The notes: generated by a model not told the origin, from the letters alone. Positions 7,591 to 15,423 are shown, numbered from the stretch's first letter. The stretch: 49,613 bases of DNA from CAZCTC01 sp964501335 (GCA_964501335.1 CAZCTC010000059.1:1-49613); one strand, 5' to 3'. A program made the numbers and translations.

Positions 7591-9069
7591 CTATTGATTT
7601 CCCTTTTCCGCCAGCAGGACAGCCTGAGCCAGCGCCCGGGCCTTGTTCAACGTCTCCTGGTACTCCCGAGTCGGATCGGAATCGGCCACAATCCCCGCGC
7701 CGGCCTGAGCATGGACCCGATCGCCCTGCATCACCAGCGTCCGAATCGCAATGCAGGTATCCAGCGCCCCGCCGTAGCCGAAATAGCCCACCGCCCCGGC
7801 ATACGGCCCTCGCCGTGACTTCTCCAGCTCCGCAATAATCTCCATCGCCCGCACCTTGGGCGCCCCCGAAACCGTCCCCGCCGGGAACGTCGCCCGCAGC
7901 AAATCGAAAGCCGTCAATCCCGGCTGCAACTCCCCTTCGACCTCCGAAACCAGATGCATCACGTGAGAATAATACTCAATCGTCATCAGCTCCGTCACGC
8001 TCACCGTCCCATACTGACAGACCCGCCCCAGATCGTTGCGCCCCAAATCCACCAGCATCACATGCTCGGCCCGCTCCTTGGGATCAGCCAGCAATTCCTG
8101 CACCAGAGCCTGGTCCGCCGCCGCATCCCGCCCCCGCGGCCGCGTTCCCGCAATCGGCCGTACCATCGCCCGCCGCCCGTTCAACTGCACCAGCACCTCC
8201 GGCGAAGAACCGATCAGCCGCAAATCGTCCGGGAATTCCAGGTAAAACATGTAAGGCGAAGGATTCAGCCGCCGCAGCGCCCGATAAATGGCAAAAGGCT
8301 CCGCCGTGGTCCGGCGCGACAACCGCTGGGAAAGCACCACCTGAAAAATATCCCCCGCCGCAATATACTCCCCGGCCTGGCGCACCGCCGCCTCGAAATC
8401 CGCCTGCGTGCAGGTCGAATCCCACTCCACCGACTCAGCCGCCGTCGCCGTGGCAGAGAGCCGCAGCGGCTGCTGCAACCGGGCAATCAACCGCTCAATC
8501 CGATCCACCGCCCCGGCATAAGCCGCCGTCGCATCGCCCTCCAGAAAAGCGTTGGCCACCACCAGCAACCGCTGCCGCACATGGTCAAAAATCACCAACG
8601 TATCAGCCTGCATCAACATCGCATCCGGCAACCCCAGCCCGGGATCTTCAGCCAACGGCGCCCGTTCAAAACAGCGCACAGCGTCGTAACCCATATAGCC
8701 CACCAGCCCACCGTAAAACTCCGGCAGCGCCTCATCCGGCGCCGGATGATAGCGGCTCAACAGCTCCTCGGCCACCGCCAGAGGGTCATAACGATCGATC
8801 GTAGCCGCCTGCCAGATCCCATCGCGCAGCAAATCGACCCGACCATCCTGCGCCCGCAACAATGCCGTCGGTTCGAATCCCAAAAAGGAATAACGCCCCA
8901 ACTGCTCCCCGTTCTTGACGCTTTCCAGCAAAAAGGAAGGCCCCTCGCCCCGCAGCTTCAAGTAGACCGAAACCGGCGTCTCCAGATCGGCCGGCAGCTC
9001 GCGCCAGATCGAGACCAGATTGTAATTTTCAGCCAGCACTTTCACTTCATCTAAAGCAGGATGGTACAT
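7591..9069 (-). CDS. trpE: Anthranilate synthase component I
   Basis: A 492-residue chorismate-utilising enzyme making anthranilate with TrpG. It has the N-terminal tryptophan feedback site LLES at 47-50 (context SFLLESV, YSFLGF), and in the C-terminal chorismate-binding domain PIAGTRPRG, DLGRNDLGRV and PAGTVSGAPK. The start ATG at 9069 has AGGAG nine bases upstream; the frame runs 21 codons further back without a better site. The LLES motif argues for TrpE over PabB. The stop is 15 bases before trpG. A 244-base gap upstream, with a heptad repeat and a GCAGAG-type repeat, separates it from aroE. Confidence 0.95.
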   Translation of the reverse strand: MYHPALDEVKVLAENYNLVSIWRELPADLETPVSVYLKLRGEGPSFLLESVKNGEQLGRYSFLGFEPTALLRAQDGRVDLLRDGIWQAATIDRYDPLAVAEELLSRYHPAPDEALPEFYGGLVGYMGYDAVRCFERAPLAEDPGLGLPDAMLMQADTLVIFDHVRQRLLVVANAFLEGDATAAYAGAVDRIERLIARLQQPLRLSATATAAESVEWDSTCTQADFEAAVRQAGEYIAAGDIFQVVLSQRLSRRTTAEPFAIYRALRRLNPSPYMFYLEFPDDLRLIGSSPEVLVQLNGRRAMVRPIAGTRPRGRDAAADQALVQELLADPKERAEHVMLVDLGRNDLGRVCQYGTVSVTELMTIEYYSHVMHLVSEVEGELQPGLTAFDLLRATFPAGTVSGAPKVRAMEIIAELEKSRRGPYAGAVGYFGYGGALDTCIAIRTLVMQGDRVHAQAGAGIVADSDPTREYQETLNKARALAQAVLLAEKGNQ

Positions 9070-9164
9070 TTCAACATCTCCTAAAATTTTAAGTAGATAA
9101 TTCAAGTTGCTACCTCGATAAAACCAGCCCATTATTCAAGATCCGCTGCATGCCATCCAGAAGT

Positions 9165-9195
9165 AAACAGCAGCAAGTAGACAGTAGACAGCAAA
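9165..9195. repeat. GTCTACT heptad repeat (inverted copy)
   Basis: AAGTAGACAGTAGACAG with a degenerate AAGTAAACAG nearby, between aroE and trpE. Relative to the operon transcript it is in the opposite sense to the copies at gene ends. Confidence 0.5.
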
Positions 9196-9237
9196 AATCT
9201 TCGCCTTATCGGCTCAAATGGACTGGAAAATATATTT

Positions 9238-9266
9238 TCTCTGACTCTGTGTCTTTGCCTCTTTGC
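9238..9266. repeat. GCAGAG/CTCTGTG-type dispersed repeat
   Basis: CTCTGTGTCTTTGCCTC and TTTGCGAC, a degenerate copy of the repeat at 28018-28063, 31366-31455, 33064-33170 and 47746-47785. Confidence 0.4.
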
Positions 9267-9313
9267 GACTGTTTACAACATCTTCGATCTGCGTTAAAAA
9301 TCCCTGGCTATTT

Positions 9314-10174
9314 TCAAGACAGACAGGCCTGCCGCATAATCCCGGCCACCATTTCCAGATCCGCCACCCCGGTCCAACGGGAGAAGGCCGCCGCCCCCTG
9401 CCGCACCAACATCTCCAGCCCATCGATCGCCGTCGCCCCGCCGGCCCGCGCCTGCTGCAATAACCGGGTCTCCCGCGGCGCATAGACCAGATCGAAGACC
9501 GCCAGATGCGAAGGCACCGCCGCCGTCGCCGGCCAGATCGACTCCTCCGGATGCGGCGTCATCCCCACCGTCGTCGCATTGACCAGCAAAGCCGCCTTGC
9601 GCGCCGTCTCGACCAACGACTCGGGCGTAAGCGCCATCGCCTGCACGCCGGGGCGAACCAGAGCCGCAGCCCGTTCCGGCGTTCGATTCAACAAAACAAC
9701 CTCCGTCATCCCCGCCGCCAGCAACCCATAGATCACCGCCCGCGCCGCTCCCCCGGCCCCCACGACCACAGCCCGCCCCCCGGCCTGCAAATCAAAACCG
9801 CCGGCCCGCAGCGCCTCCACAAAGCCCGCGCAATCCGTATTGTGACCGGTGATCAGAGCAGCCCCATCCTCGCGCCGCTCGAAAATCAACGTATTCACCG
9901 CCCCCAACCCCGCAGCCTCAGCCGTCAATCCATCCAGCGCCGGAATGACCGCTTCCTTGTGCGGCACCGTGACATTCGCCCCGCAAAAGCCCAACGCCGC
10001 CAGCCCTCGCACCGCCGCGCTCAAATCCGCGGGACGCGCCGGCAAAGGGAGATAACGCCAGTTCAACCCCAACGCCCCAAAAGCCGCATTGTGCATCCGC
10101 GGAGAAAGGCTGTGCGCCACCGGCCATCCCAACAAACCCACCAACCGGGTCCGACCGTCGATTTCGTTGGCCAT
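9314..10174 (-). CDS. aroE: Shikimate dehydrogenase (NADP+)
   Basis: A 286-residue AroE that reduces 3-dehydroshikimate to shikimate. The substrate-binding SLSPRMHN is at 22-29, the catalytic Lys73 in NVTVPHKEAV and Asp114 in HNTDCAGF; the Rossmann loop VVGAGGAAR follows. The start at 10174 is set by homology (GLLGWPVAHSLSP nine residues in); the open frame continues to 10366 over aroF, which is a shadow. The gap to the aroF stop is only five bases, so translation is probably coupled. Confidence 0.95.
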   Translation of the reverse strand: MANEIDGRTRLVGLLGWPVAHSLSPRMHNAAFGALGLNWRYLPLPARPADLSAAVRGLAALGFCGANVTVPHKEAVIPALDGLTAEAAGLGAVNTLIFERREDGAALITGHNTDCAGFVEALRAGGFDLQAGGRAVVVGAGGAARAVIYGLLAAGMTEVVLLNRTPERAAALVRPGVQAMALTPESLVETARKAALLVNATTVGMTPHPEESIWPATAAVPSHLAVFDLVYAPRETRLLQQARAGGATAIDGLEMLVRQGAAAFSRWTGVADLEMVAGIMRQACLS

Positions 10175-10179
10175 TGCGC

Positions 10180-11193
10180 TCACCCCGTCCGTCCGATGGC
10201 CTGAGCCACCGCCTGCACCCGCTCCATCAGCGCCGCAAAGCGCGCCGGCTTGAGCGACTGCGGCCCATCGGAAAGCGCCCGCTCCGGTTCCGGATGGACC
10301 TCCACGATCAACCCGTCCGCCCCGGCCGCCACCGCCGACAGCGCCATCGGCGTCACCAGCTCCCACCGCCCCGCCGCATGGCTAGGATCGACCACCACCG
10401 GCAGATGGCTGAGCTGTTTCAACACCGGCACCGCGCTGAGATCCAATGTATTGCGGGTATAAGTCTCAAACGTGCGGATTCCCCGCTCGCACAGGATCAC
10501 CTGATAATTTCCCTGCGCCATAATGTACTCGGCCGCCATCAACAACTCCTCGATCGTCGACATCAGCCCCCGCTTCAACAAAACCGGCCGCCGCACCTCT
10601 CCCACCGCCGAAAGCAGATCGAAGTTCTGCATATTGCGCGCCCCCACCTGTAACAGATCGGCATACTCGCAGACCAGCGGCACCTGCTCCGGCGACATCA
10701 CTTCCGTAATGATCGGCATCCCCGTCTCCCGCCCGGCTTCAGCCAGGATCTTCAGCCCTTCTTCGCCCAGCCCTCGAAAACTGTACGGCGAAGAGCGCGG
10801 CTTGAAGGCTCCCCCGCGCAAAATCCGGGCCCCGGCCGCCCGCACCGCCCGGGCCGTCGTCAACATCTGCTCGCGGCTTTCCACCGCGCACGGTCCGGCC
10901 ATCATCACCACCGCCGGCCCGCCCAGAACCACCTCACCGACCCGGATCACCGTATCCTGAGGATGAAACTCCCGGCTGGTCAATTTAAAGGTGCGGGACA
11001 TCGGCAGGATCTTCTCGACGCCCTCCATTCGCAGCAGCCGCTCCTGATCGAGAGGTCGGCCGTTCCCCACCGCCCCCACCAACAGCTGCCCCTCATTCTC
11101 GGAAATATGCACCCGGTAACCGGCCTGCTCGATCACCGCCGTCACCCGGGCAATCGCCCCACCGGAAGCCCCCGCCAGCATTACCACAATCAT
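10180..11193 (-). CDS. aroF: DAHP synthase, type I-beta with regulatory domain
   Basis: A 337-residue 3-deoxy-D-arabino-heptulosonate-7-phosphate synthase, the entry step of the shikimate pathway. Residues 1-70 form the ferredoxin-like regulatory domain (MIVVMLAGASGG) found in Thermotoga-type enzymes, where it mediates Phe/Tyr inhibition. The catalytic barrel shows AGPCAVES, LRGGAFKPRSSPYSF, KRGL and DPSHAAG. An AGGAGATGG lies upstream of the ATG. It is the first gene of the T-box-controlled operon, about 240 bases after the regulated terminator, a stretch that contains element E7 and short repeats. Confidence 0.95.
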   Translation of the reverse strand: MIVVMLAGASGGAIARVTAVIEQAGYRVHISENEGQLLVGAVGNGRPLDQERLLRMEGVEKILPMSRTFKLTSREFHPQDTVIRVGEVVLGGPAVVMMAGPCAVESREQMLTTARAVRAAGARILRGGAFKPRSSPYSFRGLGEEGLKILAEAGRETGMPIITEVMSPEQVPLVCEYADLLQVGARNMQNFDLLSAVGEVRRPVLLKRGLMSTIEELLMAAEYIMAQGNYQVILCERGIRTFETYTRNTLDLSAVPVLKQLSHLPVVVDPSHAAGRWELVTPMALSAVAAGADGLIVEVHPEPERALSDGPQSLKPARFAALMERVQAVAQAIGRTG

Positions 11194-11231
11194 CGTTCCA
11201 TCTCCTCAAGCCAATCGGAATAAGAATTTTA

Positions 11232-11378
11232 GCGTCCCGCGACAGACACTTTCCATGTAAAAAACGACGCGCCGGATAGGCCAAGAGAAGTTATTTTTAT
11301 TCATTTTTGCGGCGGCTTCAGAAAGCCGCCGCAAAAATGGGCTTTTCTTTCTCTTGTTTTTCGGGCTCACCGGACAGA
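11232..11378 (+). repeat. Hairpin element E7 (A), in the aroF leader
   Basis: Begins GCGTCCCGC; stem 11302-11318/11323-11339 (core GCGGCGGCTT), loop CAGA, right flank GGGCTTTTCTTTCTC and TTTTTCGGGCTCACC. The aroF transcript passes through it in orientation B, between the T-box terminator and the aroF start. Confidence 0.85.
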
Positions 11379-11379
11379 T

Positions 11380-11424
11380 CTTCCAATCTTCCAGCATCCA
11401 CTCTTCCTGTCTACTTTCTACTTC
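11380..11424. repeat. CTTCCA and GTCTAC short repeats
   Basis: Degenerate copies of the 8-base CTTCCAAT/CTTCCAGC word followed by CCTGTCTACTTTCTACTTCC, between element E7 and the T-box terminator. Confidence 0.4.
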
Positions 11425-11432
11425 CGGGTAAC

Positions 11433-11464
11433 AAAAAAGGCCCATCCCTCAAAAGGGACGGGCC
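11433..11464 (-). terminator. T-box regulated intrinsic terminator
   Basis: 11-bp stem 11439-11449/11454-11464 (one G-U pair in RNA), four-base loop, then six U on the minus strand. It competes with the antiterminator formed with the T-box sequence. Confidence 0.9.
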
Positions 11465-11782
11465 GGTCGGCTCGTGGTGCCACCCTTGTAGGTTGCCGCA
11501 GATCGATTGCAGCAACCTGTTGGCTGTTACAGAAACAAAAAAAACCGTGAGAGTGTCACCCTCACGGTTGCAAACAGCCAAACACTCAGCAGGTACAGGA
11601 AAAAATCCGATACCTTCACCCTATAACGGAGGTGAACCGGCTCAGGCTACTTTAAAATCATTTCGCCTTGCAACTCCTGGGGCCATTCAACGTTTCCGAA
11701 AGGACCGGGCTCTCACCTTCCCCGGCTCTCTGGACCTTCAGCAAAACGTCTACTTTACCCATTCACCGTCTTTTACCTATCG
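11433..11782 (-). ncRNA. Trp-specific T-box leader of aroF-aroE-trpE-trpG
   Basis: Read on the minus strand. It contains the distal Stem I word AGAGAGCCGGGG with GAGAGCCCGG as its partner arm, then GAA-UGG-CCCC followed by GGAGUUGC, which is the specifier-loop pattern; the specifier UGG is at 11683-11685 and encodes Trp. AGUAGCC and CCGUUAUAG follow, then a strong hairpin in the Stem III position (11543-11569). The T-box AGGGTGGCACCACGAG is at 11471-11486, and a terminator with six U follows. Uncharged tRNA-Trp should stabilise the antiterminator and switch the operon on. The family is established in Firmicutes and reported in Chloroflexi; the specificity is read from sequence. Confidence 0.92.
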
Positions 11783-11788
11783 CCCGGC

Positions 11789-11816
11789 AGTTTACCATAG
11801 CTCAAAAGAATGTCAA
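11789..11816 (-). promoter_or_regulatory. Promoter of the T-box/aro-trp operon
   Basis: On the minus strand TTGACA (11811-11816), a 16-base spacer and TAAACT (11789-11794), just before the predicted T-box 5' end. Confidence 0.75.
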
Positions 11817-11833
11817 ATCTGCAAGAAATTCCG

Positions 11834-11984
11834 ACCTGTGGGGTTAGCCCGGAAAGGCGAGAGAAAAAAAGCCCGTGTTTTGGCGCGCATAAAAATGCGC
11901 GCCAAAACACAAATAAAAAATTCTTTCTGCCTGCTTCGCATCGCGCGGCGTTTTTTTACCGGGAAAGCACTCGTTGCGGGATGC
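11834..11984 (-). repeat. Hairpin element E8 (B)
   Basis: Begins ACCTGTG and TTAGCCCGGAAA; stem 11875-11890/11895-11910 (core GGCGCGCAT/ATGCGCGCC), loop AAAA; ends TTGCGGGATGC. It separates the divergent aro-trp and 12086 transcription units. Confidence 0.85.
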
Positions 11985-12001
11985 AAAAAGCTGGTTATAA
12001 T
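11974..12001 (+). promoter_or_regulatory. Promoter of the 12086 operon, -35 supplied by element E8
   Basis: TTGCGG (11974-11979) belongs to the conserved end of element E8; after 16 bases comes a perfect TATAAT (11996-12001). Confidence 0.6.
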
Positions 12002-12085
12002 CCATGTCGGCGGGCAACCACACCCTTCCATTTTCCAACCAGTTGCTTTGTCTGAAAATACCCCGATTTCTCTAGAGGGATATAC

Positions 12086-12691
12086 ATGGGCACCGATATA
12101 CACGGATGGATCGAAATCGCCTTGCAACCCTTTCCTGAGGATGACAAAAGTTGGGTCGCCCTAGTCGACGTCTTATTCCTTTTCTGGCGCGACTACGATC
12201 TCTTCGGTTGCCTCTTTGGTGTCCGGAATTATGCCGACTTCCGCCCCCTGGCTCCCGATCGCGGCATTCCAGAAGATGCCTCGACCACGGTTCGCGAAGG
12301 ATTTTTCAAAGAGGCCGAAAATCCCTCCTGGATCTTATGGAGCGAACTGAAGGCGGTCGATTGGGAAGAAGAAACCCTTACCCCCCACGTCCGGCTTAAC
12401 GAATACCATTACGATGAAAACGGCGAGTTGAAGCTTTACCAGAGTGGAGGTGGATGGACCACCGATATAGAAAAAGCCACCGGTGTGACCAGGGATCAGT
12501 TCTGGGCCCCCGATCACCACTGGCTGGAAGGACAGGAATGGGAATTTGAAGGAAAAATCTTCCGCACCGAACGGATAAAACGCAAAGTCGTCCTGAATGG
12601 TTCATTTAAAGATGTTATGGCTATCATGCAGGTGCTGGGCAATCGCTTCGGCGATGAAAATGTCCGTCTGGTCGTCTGGTTTTATCTTTAA
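12086..12691 (+). CDS. Hypothetical protein, MGTDIHG N-terminus
   Basis: A 201-residue acidic, Trp-rich soluble protein I cannot assign. No signal peptide or membrane segment. The N-terminus MGTDIHGWIEIAL followed by a segment rich in W, D, F and N (RDYDLFGCLFGVRNYADF, then RGIPEDAS) recalls a family of phage- and actinobacteria-associated hypotheticals, but that is only an impression. The start follows AGAGGG with six-base spacing and lies downstream of a TATAAT promoter. Twelve bases separate it from the EFR1 gene, so the two are probably cotranscribed. Confidence 0.75.
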   Translation: MGTDIHGWIEIALQPFPEDDKSWVALVDVLFLFWRDYDLFGCLFGVRNYADFRPLAPDRGIPEDASTTVREGFFKEAENPSWILWSELKAVDWEEETLTPHVRLNEYHYDENGELKLYQSGGGWTTDIEKATGVTRDQFWAPDHHWLEGQEWEFEGKIFRTERIKRKVVLNGSFKDVMAIMQVLGNRFGDENVRLVVWFYL

Positions 12692-12703
12692 ACAGGAGCG
12701 CTT

Positions 12704-13498
12704 ATGAAAGGGATCATTTGCTATTACTCAGGTTCCGGTAACACCAAACTGGCCTGCCAATACCTCGTCAAAAACATCACCGCCGGCGAATTTGCCCTCC
12801 AGGACATCACCAAAGCCGCCTCCCTGGATCTGACCCAATACGATGTCGTCGGCTTCGCCACCTTCGCCGACTTCATCGGGCCGCCGCAGCTTTTTCAGGA
12901 ATTCATCAAACAATTGCCCCCACAATCAAAACGCTGGGCCTTTCTCCTGAATACCTACGGCAATATGAACGGTCGCACGCTCCTCACCCTGATGGAGCTG
13001 GTGACAAAACAGGGCTTCCGCCTGCTCGGCGGCCACGCCCTCCACATGCCGGAAAGCTACCCCCCCTTGATCGCTGCCGGTCAGGGCAATGAAAAAGCTC
13101 CCAGCGACGAAGAACTGGTAGCCTTCAAACAATTCGTAACCGAACTGAACGACACCCTGGACAAAATTCAAAAGGGCAAAGAAATCCTGCCGCCCAAACT
13201 TTCCATCAGCTTCGGAGAACGACTGCTGCCCAAAACCCCACGCACGATCTCCCGCCACCTGATGGGAACCAAATTTGTAGATGAAACCCTCTGCACGGAA
13301 TGCGGCCTCTGCGCCAAAATCTGCCCCTATCAGGCCATCACCATGAATCCCAAACCAGTCTTCGACAAAACCCGCTGTTACGGCTGCTGGGCCTGCTATA
13401 ACCACTGCTCGCGCAAAGCCATCTACACCAACAAATACCGTGGCGTGGGCCACTACCCCAAACCGATCGACGAAGTAAAAGAAAAGCTGCCTTTATAA
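12704..13498 (+). CDS. EFR1-type flavodoxin/ferredoxin protein
   Basis: A 264-residue two-domain electron carrier. The N-terminal 1-165 is a flavodoxin fold with an FMN phosphate loop (YYSGSGNTKLA). The C-terminal part from about 195 carries two [4Fe-4S] motifs, CTECGLCAKICP and CYGCWACYNHC. This pairing defines EFR1 ferredoxins of anaerobes, which pass low-potential electrons to unknown partners. AGGAG precedes the ATG. The third gene downstream is a beta-lactamase-fold hydrolase, and the electron acceptor is not evident in the window. Confidence 0.88.
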   Translation: MKGIICYYSGSGNTKLACQYLVKNITAGEFALQDITKAASLDLTQYDVVGFATFADFIGPPQLFQEFIKQLPPQSKRWAFLLNTYGNMNGRTLLTLMELVTKQGFRLLGGHALHMPESYPPLIAAGQGNEKAPSDEELVAFKQFVTELNDTLDKIQKGKEILPPKLSISFGERLLPKTPRTISRHLMGTKFVDETLCTECGLCAKICPYQAITMNPKPVFDKTRCYGCWACYNHCSRKAIYTNKYRGVGHYPKPIDEVKEKLPL

Positions 13499-13533
13499 AA
13501 ATACCATACCACCTCTATCCTCAGGAGTTAATC

Positions 13534-14574
13534 ATGCCGCTCGATATCGAAAAAATCAAACTGGAAATCGCCGCCCTGCCTGAAACCAATCCCTTCTCGG
13601 GTGTCGTCTGGCTTCAGGAAAACGGACAGACCGTCCTGGAACAGGCCCAGGGCTGGGCCAACCGCTCCGACGCCATCCCCAACACCTGCAATACCCGGTT
13701 CGGCATCGCTTCTGGGGCCAAAACCTTCACCGCCGTCGCCATCTGCCAGCTCATTGAAAAAGGCAAACTGACCCTGGAAACCCGCCTCACCGATTGCCTC
13801 GACATCCCTTTCCCCACCTTCGATCCCACCGTCAACATCCACCACCTGCTCTCCCACAGCTCCGGCACCCCCGACTACTTCGATGAAGAGATCATGGACG
13901 ACTATGGAGCCCTCTGGAATGAGCACCCCATGTACAAAATGTGCTCGCCCCGGGATTTCCTGCCGCTCTTCCAGGATCAACCCATGAAATTCGCGCCGGG
14001 TACTCGCTGGAGCTACAACAATGCCGGCTACATCCTGCTTGGACTGATCGTCGAACAGATCACCGGCCAAAGCTTCACCTCCTATATCGAAGAAAATATC
14101 TTCAAACCCTGCGGCATGCAGGACAGCGGCTATTTCCCCATGGACCAGTTGCCCGAACGCACGGCTCTCGGCTACCTGAAAACCGCTGAAGGAGGCTGGC
14201 GCACCAACATCTACTCCGTACCCATCATCGGCGGACCGGATGGAGGCGTCTTCATCACAGCCCCCGACCTGGAAAAATTCTGGGAGGCCTTCTTCGGTGG
14301 CCGGCTCGTCTCTGAATCCATGGTAAAACAGATGATCACCCCCCACTACGACACCGGAGACGACGACAACACCGGATACGGCTACGGCTTCTGGATCGCC
14401 CGCAAAAATGAAACCGTCGTCGCCTGCTACATGTTGGGCGAAGATCCCGGCACGGCCTTCATCTCCAGCGCCTATCCCGATAAAGGCATTCGTTTCGCCA
14501 TCCTGGGGAATACCGGATCGCCCACCTGGAAAGTCCTGCGCATCATCGGCTCCGCCGTCCGCGCTTTGGACTGA
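13534..14574 (+). CDS. Serine beta-lactamase-fold hydrolase (class C / PBP4* type)
   Basis: A 346-residue cytoplasmic-looking penicillin-binding-like serine hydrolase. The nucleophile motif SGAK is at 60-63, and the second-motif YNN is near 161 (context WSYNNAGYILLG). A GGPDGG turn follows and the third motif is not a clear KTG. No signal peptide is seen, so it is more likely an esterase or D-amino-acid amidase than a resistance enzyme. The start has AGGAG eight bases upstream, 35 bases after the EFR1 stop. Confidence 0.85.
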   Translation: MPLDIEKIKLEIAALPETNPFSGVVWLQENGQTVLEQAQGWANRSDAIPNTCNTRFGIASGAKTFTAVAICQLIEKGKLTLETRLTDCLDIPFPTFDPTVNIHHLLSHSSGTPDYFDEEIMDDYGALWNEHPMYKMCSPRDFLPLFQDQPMKFAPGTRWSYNNAGYILLGLIVEQITGQSFTSYIEENIFKPCGMQDSGYFPMDQLPERTALGYLKTAEGGWRTNIYSVPIIGGPDGGVFITAPDLEKFWEAFFGGRLVSESMVKQMITPHYDTGDDDNTGYGYGFWIARKNETVVACYMLGEDPGTAFISSAYPDKGIRFAILGNTGSPTWKVLRIIGSAVRALD

Positions 14575-14593
14575 AAACAGGAAAAAAACACCC

Positions 14594-14762
14594 GCCTGTG
14601 CAATCCGCCCGAAAAACGCGGAAGAAAAAAACAACCGATGCGTTAATCTGGAAAAAAGCTTGTATTTTCGGCGGCTTCAGAAAGCCGCCGAAAATACAAA
14701 AAAGAATCCTCCCCCATCCTGCGCATCGCATCTCACCAGAAAAGAGCCACTTGCGGGACGCA
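14594..14762 (-). repeat. Hairpin element E9 (B flanks, A-type loop)
   Basis: GCCTGTGCAATCCGCCCG at the left and TTGCGGGACGC at the right define orientation B, with an extra insert before the hairpin. Stem 14661-14677/14682-14698 (core CGGCGGCTT) has loop CAGA, not TCTG, so the hairpin is flipped relative to its flanks. Confidence 0.8.
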
Positions 14763-14778
14763 ACAACAAACCACAAAA

Positions 14779-14814
14779 ATTCATTCGCCCGCCTGAAAAG
14801 GCGGGCGAATGAAT
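14779..14814 (-). terminator. Hairpin E10, terminator-like for the Thr-rich lipoprotein
   Basis: Perfect 16-bp stem 14779-14794/14799-14814 (core CGCCCGCCT). On the minus strand it is followed by TTTTTG. It lies 26 bases past the lipoprotein stop. Confidence 0.65.
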
Positions 14815-14840
14815 AAAAACACCTTCAACTCAATCTTGCT

Positions 14841-15200
14841 TTAAGGTCGAACCGCAGGCCGCATCGTCGGAGTACCCGTCATTCCCGGAGTGCCGGTAAT
14901 CGTCGCAGTCCCTGTTAATGTGGCCGTGCCTGTAACTGTAGCCGTGCCCGTAACCGTAGCGGTTCCTGTAACGGTAGCCGTGACCGTAACCGGCACCGTA
15001 GCAGCCGGGGTTGCAGGAACTGTAGTAGGAGTTTCAGGACGAAGCGTGGGGGTCAACGGAATAACCGTCGTGGTCGTCGTCAACGGCGAAGTCGTCGCCG
15101 TATAATACGGCGTCGGCGTGACCGTGGGGGTACGCGCACAACCGAAACTGCCCAACGCCAGAATCAACAACAAAGCTACCAAACTCCATTTGTTTCCCAT
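14841..15200 (-). CDS. Thr-rich repeat lipoprotein
   Basis: A 119-residue small lipoprotein. The signal MGNKWSLVALLLILALGSFGC ends in a lipobox-like GSFGC; the remainder is low-complexity Thr/Pro/Val with at least four hexapeptides of the TVTGTA type, encoded by an 18-base DNA repeat, probably an extended surface-anchored stalk. No enzymatic domain. GGAG precedes the ATG; a longer frame to 15296 lacks a site. It is transcribed away from aroA. Confidence 0.75.
   Translation of the reverse strand: MGNKWSLVALLLILALGSFGCARTPTVTPTPYYTATTSPLTTTTTVIPLTPTLRPETPTTVPATPAATVPVTVTATVTGTATVTGTATVTGTATLTGTATITGTPGMTGTPTMRPAVRP
14890..15010 (-). repeat. 18-bp coding tandem repeat (TVTGTA codons)
   Basis: About five imperfect 18-base units (GTAACCGTAGCCGTGCC-like on the plus strand) inside the Thr-rich lipoprotein gene; copy number could vary between strains. 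Confidence 0.7.
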
Positions 15201-15324
15201 TCTATTCTCCTCGTTCAACGAATTGTATAAAGGTTCATCACCGCCGGCAGCCTGTAACCGCCCCGGCAAATCACCTTTTCCAAAATACCATAACAATCAA
15301 CTTCTCGGATGTATAATTTTGGAT

Positions 15325-15353
15325 TTATTTAAAAGGACTTTTTGCGTTACAAT
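15325..15353 (+). promoter_or_regulatory. Candidate aroA promoter
   Basis: TTATTT (15325-15330), 17-base spacer, TACAAT (15348-15353). The -35 match is weak. Another TATAAT lies at 15312-15317 without a good -35. Confidence 0.35.
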
Positions 15354-15423
15354 ATCCAGATGCACGCCGCTCCCACTCAACGGCCCCGCCGCTGAGACAG
15401 GTCGTGCCAGCATGGAGGAGAAA

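Noticed and set aside
7009..9069. pabAB (folate) rather than trpEG
   Set aside because: The LLES feedback motif in component I, the operon with aroF and the UGG T-box favour tryptophan; PabA function as a second role for the amidotransferase cannot be excluded.
13534..14574. Antibiotic-resistance beta-lactamase
   Set aside because: No signal peptide and no clear KTG motif; the fold is shared by many esterases and amidases.
15118..15423. N-terminal extension of aroA to 536 residues
   Set aside because: Covers the lipoprotein gene's start and the aroA promoter region; the GGAGGAG-ATG at 15424 and the family N-terminus fix the real start.
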